This document shows, piece by piece, positions 9,019 through 18,200 of a DNA stretch of 64,000 nt. The notes below the pieces were generated by a model. The model saw only the letters and a list, made by a program, of their open reading frames with translations. It was not told the DNA's origin and made no database searches. The translations under genes were made by a program, and so were the position numbers. The stretch covers positions 2,930,434-2,994,433 of the forward strand of contig KB906767.1 in assembly GCA_000381625.1 (NCBI GenBank), given 5' to 3'. The DNA comes from Bryobacterales bacterium KBS 96. Lineage in GTDB: Bacteria; Acidobacteriota; Terriglobia; Bryobacterales; Bryobacteraceae. Each line of letters begins with the position of its first letter. Position 1 is the stretch's first letter.

Positions 9019-9930
9019 ATGTCAACCATTACATCTGCCAATCTGGCAAATGCGATCGTCAAGCTGGTGGCCGCGGACGCATTGCCGGCACTGGTAAGCA
9101 ACCTCATCATGGGAAATCTGGTAAACCGGGATTACGAGCCCGTGCTTGCCAACGCCGGTGACACGGTCAACGTACCGATTCCGCCGACCCTGGTAGCCAA
9201 CAACATTGCCGAGGGCGGTTCGGTTACGCCGCAGACTCCGAGCCTGGGGAATGCGCAAATTGTCCTCAATACGCATGCCGAGGCGACTTTCCAGATTCCG
9301 GACGTGACGAAATGCCTCGCTGTTCCCGACCTGATGAAGGTCTACATGCAGCCGGCTGTCGTTGCGATTGCGGAAAAGATCGAGAGCGACTTGCTGAATC
9401 TGTACAGCAGTTTCTCGGCGAACACGCCGGTCGGCACGGCCGGCACGGCGGTGACGGAAGCGACAATCGACGCGGCGGAGACGGCACTGTTCCAAGCAAA
9501 GGTTCCCGCAAGCGAGCCGAAGTATCTGGTGGTCGATTCGTCAACGTATTCGCAGATTCGGCAGATTCCGCGATTCAGCGAGTATTATTCGGCCGGCGAC
9601 GCGGGGCTGCGCGCTCTTGTCGAGGGCAATGTCGGAAAGATGAAAGATTTCTTTATCTTCCGTTCACAGCTCGTCGCGAAGACCGGCATGAGCACCGTCA
9701 ACGTTCACAACCTAGCTTTCAGCCGCGATGCCATCGGACTGGTTGTTCGCCGGCTGCCTCAGCCACTGCCTGGGACCGGCGCGATCGCGGAATACGCCGA
9801 GATGGGGAATTTCGGAATTCGCGTGGTGATGAGCTACCAGCCGAACACCTTGTCGCAACAGTTTACGGTGGATGTGCTGTACGGCTGCGGTGTGTTGCGG
9901 AATACCTTTGGCGTTCAGGTGAACAGCTAA
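9019..9930 (+). CDS. Major capsid (coat) protein, P22 coat-like
   Basis: A 303-residue protein; ATG 9019 follows AGGAGC at 9010-9015. A GTG at 8971 in frame is rejected because it would read through the fourth leader hairpin. The pattern SNLIMGNLVNRDYEPVLANA with GDTVNVPIP, a long middle helix (MQPAVVAIAEKIESDLLNLY) and the C-terminal beta-rich part with FGIRVVMSYQP fit the P22 coat (gp5) group of HK97-fold capsid proteins. There is no N-terminal delta domain of the kind removed by a protease. With the scaffold gene upstream, this points to a scaffold-dependent capsid. Confidence 0.78.
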   Translation: MSTITSANLANAIVKLVAADALPALVSNLIMGNLVNRDYEPVLANAGDTVNVPIPPTLVANNIAEGGSVTPQTPSLGNAQIVLNTHAEATFQIPDVTKCLAVPDLMKVYMQPAVVAIAEKIESDLLNLYSSFSANTPVGTAGTAVTEATIDAAETALFQAKVPASEPKYLVVDSSTYSQIRQIPRFSEYYSAGDAGLRALVEGNVGKMKDFFIFRSQLVAKTGMSTVNVHNLAFSRDAIGLVVRRLPQPLPGTGAIAEYAEMGNFGIRVVMSYQPNTLSQQFTVDVLYGCGVLRNTFGVQVNS

Positions 9931-9963
9931 TAGCAGATAGGGGGGCGGGTTTGTCCCGCCCTT

Positions 9964-10009
9964 TGAGGCGAGGCATGCCTCGCCCCTACATGCCGAGCAT
10001 GCCCGGCAC
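9964..10009. repeat. Palindromic intergenic repeat (short form)
   Basis: Two palindromes lie side by side in the gap between the coat gene and the next small gene: GAGGCGAGGCATGCCTCGCC and TGCCGAGCATGCCCGGCA. The first shares the GAGGCATGCCTC core with longer copies at 33195-33262 and 47242-47311. This places a dispersed host-type repeat inside the phage-like cassette, which suggests long residence in the chromosome. Confidence 0.6.
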
Positions 10010-10031
10010 AAGCGTAACAGAAGAGGAAGCT

Positions 10032-10358
10032 ATGGACTTAAGACAGTTTTACAAGAAGATACGCGATGTGGAAGCGACGATTCCAGAGCAGTTCCCGTTC
10101 GTAGTCAGCCTGGAGACTTCAGATGGCGGAAAGCCGGGCGTGATCACTGAGGCGCCCAGATACCAGGCTGCCCGAATGATCGTCGAAGGCCGCGTGAGAC
10201 TTGCATCCGAAGAGGAGAAACAGGTCTTTCTAGAACAATGCGCCGTGGCTAAAAAAATGGCCGAAGAAGTAGAAGCGGCCCGGCGCCTGCACTTCAGCCT
10301 GTTTGCAGGGCTCGAAGGGCGACCGGCGTTCACGCCACAACGCCATTCGAAGAAATAG
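10032..10358 (+). CDS. Small conserved-looking protein of the head module, unknown function
   Basis: A 108-residue protein; ATG 10032 follows AGAGGAAG. The frame is open much further upstream but that part is a shadow of the coat gene. It has no recognised domain: an N-terminal DLRQFYKKIRDVEATIPEQ helix, a middle segment GGKPGVITEAPRYQAARMIV, and a helical C-terminus. It could be a head decoration or connector-associated protein by position, 13 bases before the next gene. This is inference from gene order only. Confidence 0.6.
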   Translation: MDLRQFYKKIRDVEATIPEQFPFVVSLETSDGGKPGVITEAPRYQAARMIVEGRVRLASEEEKQVFLEQCAVAKKMAEEVEAARRLHFSLFAGLEGRPAFTPQRHSKK

Positions 10359-10370
10359 GAACGATCTGCC

Positions 10371-11198
10371 ATGGCTCTCTTCAACGATTCGGGTTTGATC
10401 GGGATTGCAGATCTCGAGGCTTATGAAACTAACCTAAGTAAGGTCGCTTCGACGCACGGCATCAATATAGACACAAAAACAGCGATGGCGCTGGACCAGG
10501 TCGGCGACCGCCTTCTGCAAAGACTCGTGCGGGCGGGAACAGCGGATTCGCAGTACATCGATCCCTGGTTAACCGGAGCGACCGCTATCTATTCCATGCC
10601 ACCGCAGCAGCGCTGGCTGTTCACACTCAGCAACGTCGTCGTGACAGGGCCGCTGCACCGCTGGATCTGCTTCGAGGTGCTCTCCCAGGTTTTCGCGGAA
10701 GCGTACAATACCCAGCTAAACGACCGGTTCAAAGGCAAGTGGACCGAATATACGGCGCGGTCAACCGATGCGGAACGTAGCGTTTCTCAGTTGGGGATCG
10801 GCGTTGTTCACAATCCGCTTGCGCGGCCCGCGGAAGCGCAGGTGACGGTGGCCGCGGGATCGATTTCCGCCGGGATCATCGTGGTGCAGGGTGCGTGGGT
10901 AAACGCTCAAGGAAATGAAGGGACGCTGAGTCCGCTAGTTCCGGTTACCTTATCCGATTTGTCCTCGATTACAGTGGCGATGGCCGGCAATGTGAGCCAG
11001 GCGCCTCCCGCGGCTACTGGTTGGAACGTCTACATCGGGTGGGACGGCGCGGACCCGTCGCGGCAAAATTTGGCGCCTCTCGCGACGGGCGCAACCTGGT
11101 CCGTGCCCGGGACAGGCTTTGTCTCCGGCCCCGCGCCAATTAACGGACAGGAGCCGGAGTTTTACATCATCGATCCACAGAAGCTGAGGAGAGGATAG
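10371..11198 (+). CDS. Putative head-tail connector/structural protein
   Basis: A 275-residue protein of the head-tail region. Residues 1-130 are helical and include DQVGDRLLQRLVRAG and WICFEVLSQVFAEAYNTQLN, as in head completion/adaptor proteins that bind beneath the portal. Residues about 165-275 look like an Ig/fibronectin III type beta domain (ATGWNVYIGWDGADPSR). Similar beta decoration is seen in the 1304-residue hub protein of the same cassette. The next gene starts 3 bases after the stop. The exact role is not recognisable. Confidence 0.5.
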   Translation: MALFNDSGLIGIADLEAYETNLSKVASTHGINIDTKTAMALDQVGDRLLQRLVRAGTADSQYIDPWLTGATAIYSMPPQQRWLFTLSNVVVTGPLHRWICFEVLSQVFAEAYNTQLNDRFKGKWTEYTARSTDAERSVSQLGIGVVHNPLARPAEAQVTVAAGSISAGIIVVQGAWVNAQGNEGTLSPLVPVTLSDLSSITVAMAGNVSQAPPAATGWNVYIGWDGADPSRQNLAPLATGATWSVPGTGFVSGPAPINGQEPEFYIIDPQKLRRG

Positions 11199-11201
11199 CG
11201 G

Positions 11202-11699
11202 ATGACGCCCATCACACTAGAGGCGGCGAAAAAGATAGCCACTTTGTTCACGAATAATTCCGCTATCGAAGTCGAAGTCAACTCGATCGCGACGGGGAGT
11301 TCGTACATAGTGCCGGTAATTCCGGTATCGCAGGTGTATCTGAGTTCAACGCCCGTGAATATGGCGGACATGCAACAGCAACTGGGTTATCCACGACTCA
11401 GCGTGTTCTGCAGCCGCTTCGTCAATCAGCATCGCGAGAAATTCCGGTCACTGTCCGGAACGCTGGCGATCACGGTGGAAATTGCGGTAACGGCCGATTT
11501 GGTCGACCTTGTCGAGAACTGGATGCATTACTACGTCGAGGCGGTAAGCAACATCCTCCGGAAGAGCGCGGGCGATCTGGGAGACGGCGTCTTCTTTCCG
11601 GGCACCTACCAAGTGGACGTTCAGCTCGCGCAGACTGGCGGCAGCGGCTTTTTGCAATTGGCGCAGGTGACGTGCGAACTGGGCGTGAGCCGCAATTAG
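11202..11699 (+). CDS. Putative tail terminator / head-tail joining protein
   Basis: A 165-residue protein located between the connector-like gene and the tail tube gene. The length, a mixed alpha/beta pattern and the segment FVNQHREKFRSLSGTLAITV with a following helix resemble the small tail-completion proteins (gpU / Gp17-like) that cap the tail tube. No firm family motif could be recognised, so the call rests mainly on position and size. It is close-packed with its neighbours (3 bases upstream, 11 downstream). Confidence 0.45.
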   Translation: MTPITLEAAKKIATLFTNNSAIEVEVNSIATGSSYIVPVIPVSQVYLSSTPVNMADMQQQLGYPRLSVFCSRFVNQHREKFRSLSGTLAITVEIAVTADLVDLVENWMHYYVEAVSNILRKSAGDLGDGVFFPGTYQVDVQLAQTGGSGFLQLAQVTCELGVSRN

Positions 11700-11710
11700 G
11701 AGCAAGCAGA

Positions 11711-12880
11711 ATGGCAAACTATATTTCGTCAAATGCGAACAGGTTCTACGCGGCGATTGAGCCATCGTATGGACAAGCCGCGCTTGTATCCGCCGCGAAC
11801 CGGTTTCCCGCGGTACGCATGTCGATACAGCAAAATCTGGAGCAAAGCCGCCGGCACGACAAGAGCGGTTCACGAACATTTCGAGGGATTCCAAAGGCAG
11901 CTCGCCGTGTCACAGCCTTTGAAACGCAAACATATCTCACCTCCTGGAGCGGAACGGGATCGCCCGCCTACGGACCACTGTTTCAGGCCGCGTTCGGCGC
12001 GCAGCCATTGTTGAACAGCGGGTTGACAATCCAAAGCGCTCCGCAAGCCGGAGCACTCCAAACAACAATCCCACACGGCTTAACGGCCGGATCCGCCGTA
12101 TCGTTTAACAACGAAATTCGATTTGTCGCAAGCGTGAGGGACGCGCAGACGGTTGTTCTGAATGCGGGGTTCAGTATAACGCCCGCTGCCGGTTCCGGCT
12201 TAACTCCGGCAATTACATACCGGCTATCGACGGATCTGCCGAGCATGACCTTGTACGACTATTGGGACCCGATCACGGCCGTGCAGCGGGCGGTAGTTGG
12301 CGCTGCCGTCGATACTTTCGATGTTTCGGTGAACGGCGATTTTCACGAGTTTACGTTTCGGGGGCCGGCAGCCGACGTTCTGGACTCACAAACATTTGCG
12401 GCGGGCACGGCGGGCCTAAGCCAGTTTCCGGCAGAGCCGCCTCTCGGCCAGTTCGATTACTCGCTAGTTCCCGGTCATCTGGGGCAAGCGTGGATTGGCG
12501 CCCCGGCAAATGAGTTCTTTACTCTCATCTCCGCGAGCATTCGTCTCAACAACAATGTCAGCGCGAGAAACCGGGAATTCGGAACCGCGATTCCTCGAGC
12601 GATCTCGCCGGGAGCACGCCAGGTTTTAACTCATCTCAGCGTGCTGGCGCAGGATGACGCGCAGACGACGGGGCTTTTTCAGGCGGCCCGATCGCGAACA
12701 ACGCTTCCGGCAATGTTGCAACTCGGACAACAGCAAGGTCAATTGATGGGCATTTACATGCCGAGCGTCACGCCAGAGCTTCCACGATTCAACGATGGAC
12801 AACCGGAGCTGCAGTGGGATTTCCAAAATTGCCAGGCGCAGGGACAAGCCGATGATGAAATCTTTGTCGCGTTTGCATAG
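11711..12880 (+). CDS. Putative major tail (tube) protein
   Basis: A 389-residue beta-rich protein with ATG 11711. The next two genes are the frameshifted tail chaperone and the tape measure, so by order this is the tail tube subunit. The N-terminus ANRFYAAIEPSYGQ and the block GIPKAARRVTAFETQTYL are followed by an inserted domain HGLTAGSAVSF...ARDAQTVVL-like (about residues 120-165), a beta module often found in tail proteins. The C-terminus overlaps the start of the next gene by 29 bases. The size is larger than a minimal tube protein because of the insert. Confidence 0.6.
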   Translation: MANYISSNANRFYAAIEPSYGQAALVSAANRFPAVRMSIQQNLEQSRRHDKSGSRTFRGIPKAARRVTAFETQTYLTSWSGTGSPAYGPLFQAAFGAQPLLNSGLTIQSAPQAGALQTTIPHGLTAGSAVSFNNEIRFVASVRDAQTVVLNAGFSITPAAGSGLTPAITYRLSTDLPSMTLYDYWDPITAVQRAVVGAAVDTFDVSVNGDFHEFTFRGPAADVLDSQTFAAGTAGLSQFPAEPPLGQFDYSLVPGHLGQAWIGAPANEFFTLISASIRLNNNVSARNREFGTAIPRAISPGARQVLTHLSVLAQDDAQTTGLFQAARSRTTLPAMLQLGQQQGQLMGIYMPSVTPELPRFNDGQPELQWDFQNCQAQGQADDEIFVAFA

Positions 12881-13250
12881 GCCCGTTCGATTCGAGAGTT
12901 TGCGCTGGGTTGACAGCGAAACGATGGCGGGCGTTCGTTTCGCGGTAAGAAGGCCGTCGCTTGGGCAGCGGATCGAGCTAACGCGCCGCGTTCACGAACT
13001 GACGTTGCGGCACGAGTTTCTGAAGGCCGGCAGCGAAGCCGAGAAACTGGAAGGCGCCCTCGGCGAACTGATGGTTCAGCAACTGTATATCGAGTGGGGG
13101 CTCAAGGCAATTGAGGGACTCGAAATCGACGGCGAGCCGGCGACACCGGCGGCGCTGATCGACAGAGGTCCCGAAGAGCTTGCAGTGGAAGTCGCATTCT
13201 GTGTCGTTCGCGAGTGCGGATTGACCGAGGACGACCGAAAAAACTTTTAG
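12852..13250 (+). CDS. Tail assembly chaperone, zero-frame product (lambda gpG equivalent)
   Basis: A 132-residue helical protein beginning at ATG 12852 or ATG 12855, overlapping the tail tube gene by 29 bases. It contains RPSLGQRIELTRRVHELTLR and ends DDRKNF. It lies between tail tube and tape measure genes, the position of lambda G. The last codons are CGA AAA AAC TTT TAG, so a slippery heptamer stands two codons before the stop, and a second frame continues beyond it. In lambda the short product and the frameshifted fusion together chaperone the tape measure; the same is inferred here. Confidence 0.72.
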   Translation: MMKSLSRLHRPVRFESLRWVDSETMAGVRFAVRRPSLGQRIELTRRVHELTLRHEFLKAGSEAEKLEGALGELMVQQLYIEWGLKAIEGLEIDGEPATPAALIDRGPEELAVEVAFCVVRECGLTEDDRKNF

Positions 13251-13579
13251 TCGCATTCCATTTCCAGCGTTCAGGCCGGGCCGCATGGGATTGCGACGAC
13301 TGCAGGCGACGCGGCTTGGTCGAATTACGAAACTGCGGATTTCGGCGCGGAACTACGAAGGAGCGGAACGCGCCGGTGTGGGCGCGGCATAACGTGTCGA
13401 CGAGCCAATGCCCTAAATCGATAATTTCCGCCGAAAGCCTTACGTTTCTAGAAGAATTCAACGTTTGGAAGCGATTCGGCTGCGGCGATGCGCGACGGAT
13501 GAATGCTCGAGTGGCTGACGCCATTGCGCTGCTCGAAGACGAATGGAGACGGGAATTGGAGCGGAGCGCCAGTGGATAG
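13214..13579 (+). CDS. Tail assembly chaperone, -1 frame extension (lambda T equivalent)
   Basis: This frame is read after a -1 shift at 13238-13244. The first residues drawn from 13214 are shadow, and the real protein joins at codon CTT 13244. The fusion (12852-13244 then 13244-13579) would be about 242 residues. The extension contains CDDCRRRG, a CxxC that could bind metal, and a C-terminal helix FLEEFNVWKRFG...VADAIALLEDEWRRE, a form common in tail chaperone extensions. No credible start codon or ribosome site stands at its beginning, which supports expression by frameshift. The stop lies 26 bases before the tape measure start. Confidence 0.7.
   Translation: MRIDRGRPKKLLVAFHFQRSGRAAWDCDDCRRRGLVELRNCGFRRGTTKERNAPVWARHNVSTSQCPKSIISAESLTFLEEFNVWKRFGCGDARRMNARVADAIALLEDEWRRELERSASG
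13238..13244 (+). promoter_or_regulatory. Programmed -1 ribosomal frameshift site A-AAA-AAC
   Basis: The heptamer AAAAAAC is phased as cgA AAA AAC in the zero frame, the X-XXY-YYZ form required for tandem slippage. The zero-frame stop TAG follows at 13248-13250. A shift by one base back enters exactly the frame that stays open to 13579. The position between tail tube and tape measure genes is where long-tailed phages keep such sites. A possible stimulatory stem lies in the GC-rich 13270-13310 stretch, but this was not folded. Confidence 0.78.
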
Positions 13580-13605
13580 CGGGCAAGGAGCTTGAGGAGG
13601 ACGTT

Positions 13606-14151
13606 ATGAAGAAGACAACGAGTTCGAGTTCATTTAAGACCTCATTGGCAAAACTAACCGGTTCCGGATTTACCGGGACGAAGGTAAGTGGCTTGTCGAA
13701 GGCCACGAAGTTATCGCAGGGCATCAACTTCGGAAAAGCGCCTGGCAGCGCAACTTTGGTACCGAGTTCCGGCGCAAGCGGCGGATGGCAGCAGTATGCC
13801 TCGCAACTGGTCTCCGGCGGAGCAGCGAGTATTTTGACAGGCAGCTATGGAACCGGCGCCTTCGGAGGATTCGGACTTGGCCCGATCGTTTCCGGAATTC
13901 TGGGACTTTTTGGGAACAAACAAAAAAGCCCACCAGCCCTTCAGCCCTTCAATCTGCCGACCGCAAGTAATCAGACCGTGCATTTAGGAGCCGGCAGCGC
14001 GAGCGCAAGCAGGCCAAGCAACGTTGTCCATGTTCATGTACAAGCCATGGATTCGCAGTCACTCGTGGACCGCTCGAACGAGATTGCCAACGCAGTTAAG
14101 ATCGCAATGTTGAATTCGCATTCGCTGAATGACGTGATCTCGGAGGTCTAG
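13606..14151 (+). CDS. Very short tail tape measure protein
   Basis: A 181-residue protein; ATG 13606 has a strong GAGGAGG site. The middle (about residues 60-105) is Gly/Ala-rich and hydrophobic (LVSGGAASILTGSYGTGAFG and on), followed by a linker and a conserved-looking C-terminus with VHVHVQAMDSQSLVDRSNEI and MLNSHSLNDVISEV. That C-terminal pattern is typical of tape measure proteins of small siphovirus-like tails and GTAs. If length sets tail length at about 1.5 angstrom per residue, the tail would be only about 27 nm. It is followed at once by the distal-tail genes (stop and next ATG adjoin at 14151/14152). Confidence 0.6.
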   Translation: MKKTTSSSSFKTSLAKLTGSGFTGTKVSGLSKATKLSQGINFGKAPGSATLVPSSGASGGWQQYASQLVSGGAASILTGSYGTGAFGGFGLGPIVSGILGLFGNKQKSPPALQPFNLPTASNQTVHLGAGSASASRPSNVVHVHVQAMDSQSLVDRSNEIANAVKIAMLNSHSLNDVISEV

Positions 14152-14511
14152 ATGGCATCCTTTCCTGTTTTGTCAACCGGAGTCGTTGGACAGTATCCGA
14201 TGGCAAAAGGCGTGAGCTACAACGTGGAAGTCATCCGGTTCATGGACGGCTCCGATCAGCGATACCTGACACGGGGTAAACCACTGCGACGCTGGCTGAT
14301 CAAACTAGATCAATTGACCGAAGCAGAACTCGGCCAACTAGAACAGTTTTTCGAGAGCGCGCAGGGCAACTTCGGATCGTTTGAATTCCCCGACCCTTTC
14401 AGCGGGGCGAATATCCCGAACTGCCGGGTCGCCAATCCCTACCTGCTGACAGAGTATGCCGCGACAGGAAGCGGGAGCGTTGCGCTGATGGTGGAGGAAT
14501 CGAGTGTCTAA
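14152..14511 (+). CDS. Distal tail-like protein, copy 1
   Basis: A 119-residue beta-rich protein starting immediately after the tape measure stop. The pattern FPVLSTGVVGQYPMAKG...RWLIKLDQLTEAELGQLEQF...FEFPDPFSG resembles the minor or distal tail proteins placed after the tape measure (lambda gpM / DUF2460 position). The next gene begins with a similar pattern, so the two are likely paralogues. The stop overlaps the next start by 8 bases. Function in the tail tip baseplate is inferred. Confidence 0.6.
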   Translation: MASFPVLSTGVVGQYPMAKGVSYNVEVIRFMDGSDQRYLTRGKPLRRWLIKLDQLTEAELGQLEQFFESAQGNFGSFEFPDPFSGANIPNCRVANPYLLTEYAATGSGSVALMVEESSV

Positions 14512-15247
14512 TCTGTTCTTTCCACAGCTTTCGACCGGAGCGCTCGCGCAATATCCGATCAAACGGACCAAGTCCGTGCACACGGTTGTGAACGATCCAG
14601 AGGACGGATCGCGAATTTCGTATTTCGATCCCGACGGTTCGGTGCTGATTTGGGATTTGACGTATACGGGATTGACTCAGGCGGAGGTAAACGAGATGCA
14701 GTCGTTGTTTGATGCGTGTTATGGGCCGCTCCGGGCGTTTACCTTCATCGATCCGACCGCCAATCTGCTCTCTCCGATCTGGCAGCACTCTCCGCTGATT
14801 ACGGTGCAGGGATCGGCGTACACCAATCGGTCAAACTCCGTTCTTGAAATAAGCCAAACGTTTGCCATTCCAGCCGGATATCAATATTGCTTTTCGGTCG
14901 TGAGCAGCACGGCGAACGGTACAGCCGGATCGCTTGCGTTAATCCGGCGAGGGCCGAATTCTCAGCAGCGCGATGTCTTCTCACTCGCGCAACGGCAGAT
15001 GGTCAGCAGCGGAGCGCTCGCCGACGGCGGGTCAAGCTTCACAATAGCGATAGAACTGCAGCCGGGCCAAACCTTCGATTTCGAGCAAGCCCAGCTCGAA
15101 GCACAGGTCGCGCCATCGGCGTTCCGGCCCGCTTCAAACACGAGCGGGATTTATCCAAAGGCACATTGGGCTGTCAATGAGCTGCTGCTTCAGGCTGAAG
15201 CGCCCGATTCGTTCAGCACGCGCTTCACGATCGAGACATACACATAG
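14504..15247 (+). CDS. Distal tail-like protein, copy 2, with extra C-terminal domain
   Basis: A 247-residue protein. Its first 90 residues (FPQLSTGALAQYPIKR...LIWDLTYTGLTQAEVNEMQSLF...FTFIDPTANLL) repeat the plan of the preceding gene. The remaining part is a beta-sandwich like a carbohydrate-binding or jelly-roll domain (SNSVLEISQTFAIPAGYQYC and FDFEQAQLEAQVAPSAFRP). This could be a tail-tip protein with surface-binding function. It overlaps copy 1 by 8 bases and is followed by the hub gene 8 bases later, so expression is probably coupled. Confidence 0.58.
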   Translation: MSNLFFPQLSTGALAQYPIKRTKSVHTVVNDPEDGSRISYFDPDGSVLIWDLTYTGLTQAEVNEMQSLFDACYGPLRAFTFIDPTANLLSPIWQHSPLITVQGSAYTNRSNSVLEISQTFAIPAGYQYCFSVVSSTANGTAGSLALIRRGPNSQQRDVFSLAQRQMVSSGALADGGSSFTIAIELQPGQTFDFEQAQLEAQVAPSAFRPASNTSGIYPKAHWAVNELLLQAEAPDSFSTRFTIETYT

Positions 15248-15255
15248 GATTTCAA

Positions 15256-18200
15256 ATGTCGACTATCAACGTAGTGAAGGAAATGGCGGAGGCCGACAGT
15301 CCGCTATTGCTCTTCGAATGCCTGTTACCAAACGGAGCTTACCAGCGGTTCAGCACCCAAACAATTGTGTTCGGCGGCAACCTGTACTCGGCTCGAGTGC
15401 TGAAGCACAATTTGTTTAGTTTTCAGCTCTCCGCCGATGATGCGATGGACGGCATGGCGCAGCTTTCGCTCACGCTGGCGAATGCGGATTCGGCGCTTTC
15501 GCAGATTCAATCGGCGGCAGGCTGGAAGGGTACACAACTCACGGTGTATTTCGTATTCGCCGATCTCGTGACGGGGACCGTAACGACCGAAAGCACAATT
15601 CTATTTCGCGGGATTGCCGGCGATCCCGACGAAATCGCCGAAGGCAGCATGAAGATCAGCTTCGCGAATAAACTCAGCCTGCTTCGAGTGGGTCTGCCAG
15701 AGATTCGGATTCAGCGCTTGTGCCCCTGGAATTTTCCGACGACGCCCGGGCAGCGCGGCGAAGCAGTCACCAGCGATAAATATTCGCGATATTTCCGATG
15801 CGGCTATTCGGCTGGCGTTTCGGGCGGCATCGGAAATATGAACGGCGGCCAACCATTCGCCGGCTGTGACCATACGCGGGCGAGTTGTGAGCAGAGAGGG
15901 ATGTTCAGCAAAGACAGCAGCGGCAACGCGACGGCGCGATACGGCGGTTTCGAATTCGTTCCGTCGAGCACGCTGGTGCGTGGGTACGGCCAGAAAACGG
16001 CACAACCGGCGGCCGTCCTCGACAACACAGCGAAGTATAACGACTATGTGCCGATGGTATACGGCACAGGCTGGCTGGCGGCGCCGGTTGTTCTAGCGCG
16101 CAATGACGGCAACCTGACGCACATGGAACTGCTGCTCGGATCCGGACCAATCGACAGCGCGTTGAAAGTGGTCGTCAACGATATAGAGATACCGCTGGCG
16201 GTTGCGGGCACGGACATGACCGGAACCGGCTGGTACAACATCGTGACTCTGGGCGCCGCTCAGGGGTCGTTCAATCCGGATTTTGCCGACTCCAACAATC
16301 AACCGGTAGGCGATCCGTACGGGAGCATCGCCGTGCTTTCAGTGGTTGTGCCGAACCGGATCAGTGCGGGCGGAACCCTGCCTCACGTAGACGTTTTGAT
16401 GCAAGGGCTCCATCTGGATCGCTACAACTTAGATGCGAGTTTTCGAGACACCGTATTTACAAATAATCCCGCCTGGGTCATTCTGGACATTCTGCGGCGC
16501 GCGGGGTGGTCTCCCACCGACATCGACTTAACAAGTTTTGCGAAAGCGGCTGCGTATTGCGACGAGCTGATCTCAACAACCGATACAAATGGCAACGCCA
16601 TCCATATCGCCCGATACGGATGCAACCTGATTCTGACGAAGCGTAAAAGCGCCGCGGACGTAATTCGGAGCGTGCGAGTGGCCTGCGGCTTGATGCTGCG
16701 TTATGGCGCAAACGGGCTTCTGGAACTGTTGCCTGAAACATCGCTCGCGCTACAGCATCCGACACTGCCCGATGGAAGTAACGTTGTGGAGAGCATAAAC
16801 GGCGGGTGGCCCGTTTACGAATTCAGCGACGGCTCGGCGGCAGCCTCGGGGATTGCCCGAAACCCCGATGGAAGCTCGACTGTGCGGCTGGTCTCGAAAA
16901 GTATCTCGGAGAGTTCGAACCGGATGACGGCGGAATTCCAGGATGAGGCGAACGAATATCAGCAGGACACGCTTTCGGTCGTCAGCGACGACGATCAGGT
17001 ACTCATCGGGTATGAGGTGGGCGGCACATCGACCGCGCTGGGGCTGCCGAATTTCAACCAGGCATTGCGGATCTTGAGCCGGCAAATCGGGAAGGCGACA
17101 AAAGGGAATCGATTTATCGAATTTGGGACCAGCTTTCGGGCCCTGAAAGTCAGGCCGGGCGATATCATCGCCTTGACTTACTTGAAAGAAGGACTAACGC
17201 GGACGCCGTTCCGCGTCGTGAAGCTGGCGCCGTCGATTAATTACAGGAACGTTGCCATTCTTGCGCAGCTACACGACGACAGTTGGTACAGCGACGACCC
17301 GGCAAACGTGAGCGGAGGAGGGCGTCAGCCGGGAGCAGGCGTGGCGCTTCCGCGACCGCTGCTTGGCCCGGCATTCAGCGCCGACGGCAGCACACAATTT
17401 AACATTGCCGAGAGCACGATAGCCCGAACGGACGGCGGCGCGGCGACAATACTGACGGTCGACTTTGTTAAGCCGGTTCAACCGTTGGCGGGCGCGCCCA
17501 TTGTTCCGCTGCTTAGCCTCGCTCCGCAGGTTTCGTCTTCGGCAGGAAGCCTTAAGGGCGGAATGAATTACTATTACGCGCTTACTGCCAATGATGGAGC
17601 CGGCAATGAAGGCTCGCTGTCGTTCACGGTTCGAGCGGCGACCCCTCAGGGAAGCGATACAAATTCCGTCGATTTAACGGGCGTGAGCCTGCCATCCATG
17701 GCTGCGTCGTTCAATGTCTACCGTGGAACTAGTCCACAGCTTCTTTTTCGAATTGCTTCTAACCAGCCGATTGCAACCGCGTTCACGGACGGCGGACTTT
17801 CGCCGCAACCATTGGGCCCTCCCGACGCCAGCTTCGATCACGCCAATTTCTACTACCGGCTGGAGATCGCGGGGCCGATAGTGGCGAATGTGTTTTCTCC
17901 AACGACGATTGGCAGTTCCGATATGAACGCCACCAGTTCGGCTTATGCGGGCAAGTTGGTGAGAATCATTGCGGGCTCCGGCGGGGGGCAGGAACGTAGG
18001 ATCAGCTTCAACGACGAATCCACTCTGACGGTCTCGCCCGCGTGGTCGACTACGCCCGACGCAACCAGCAATTTTGTGGTTGTAGAATCAACCTGGCAAT
18101 TTGGCGCCGTCACAGCAACGAGCCCCGTGCAATTTGAGGTTCCCAACCAGAAAGGCGCCGTGGTGCAAATTTCCGGCAGGGGCGCCAATGTCAACGACAT

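Noticed and set aside
9312..10031. Long plus-strand frame within the coat gene, upstream of the 108-residue protein
   Set aside because: It overlaps the certain coat protein in another frame. Only the end from ATG 10032 is accepted as a gene.
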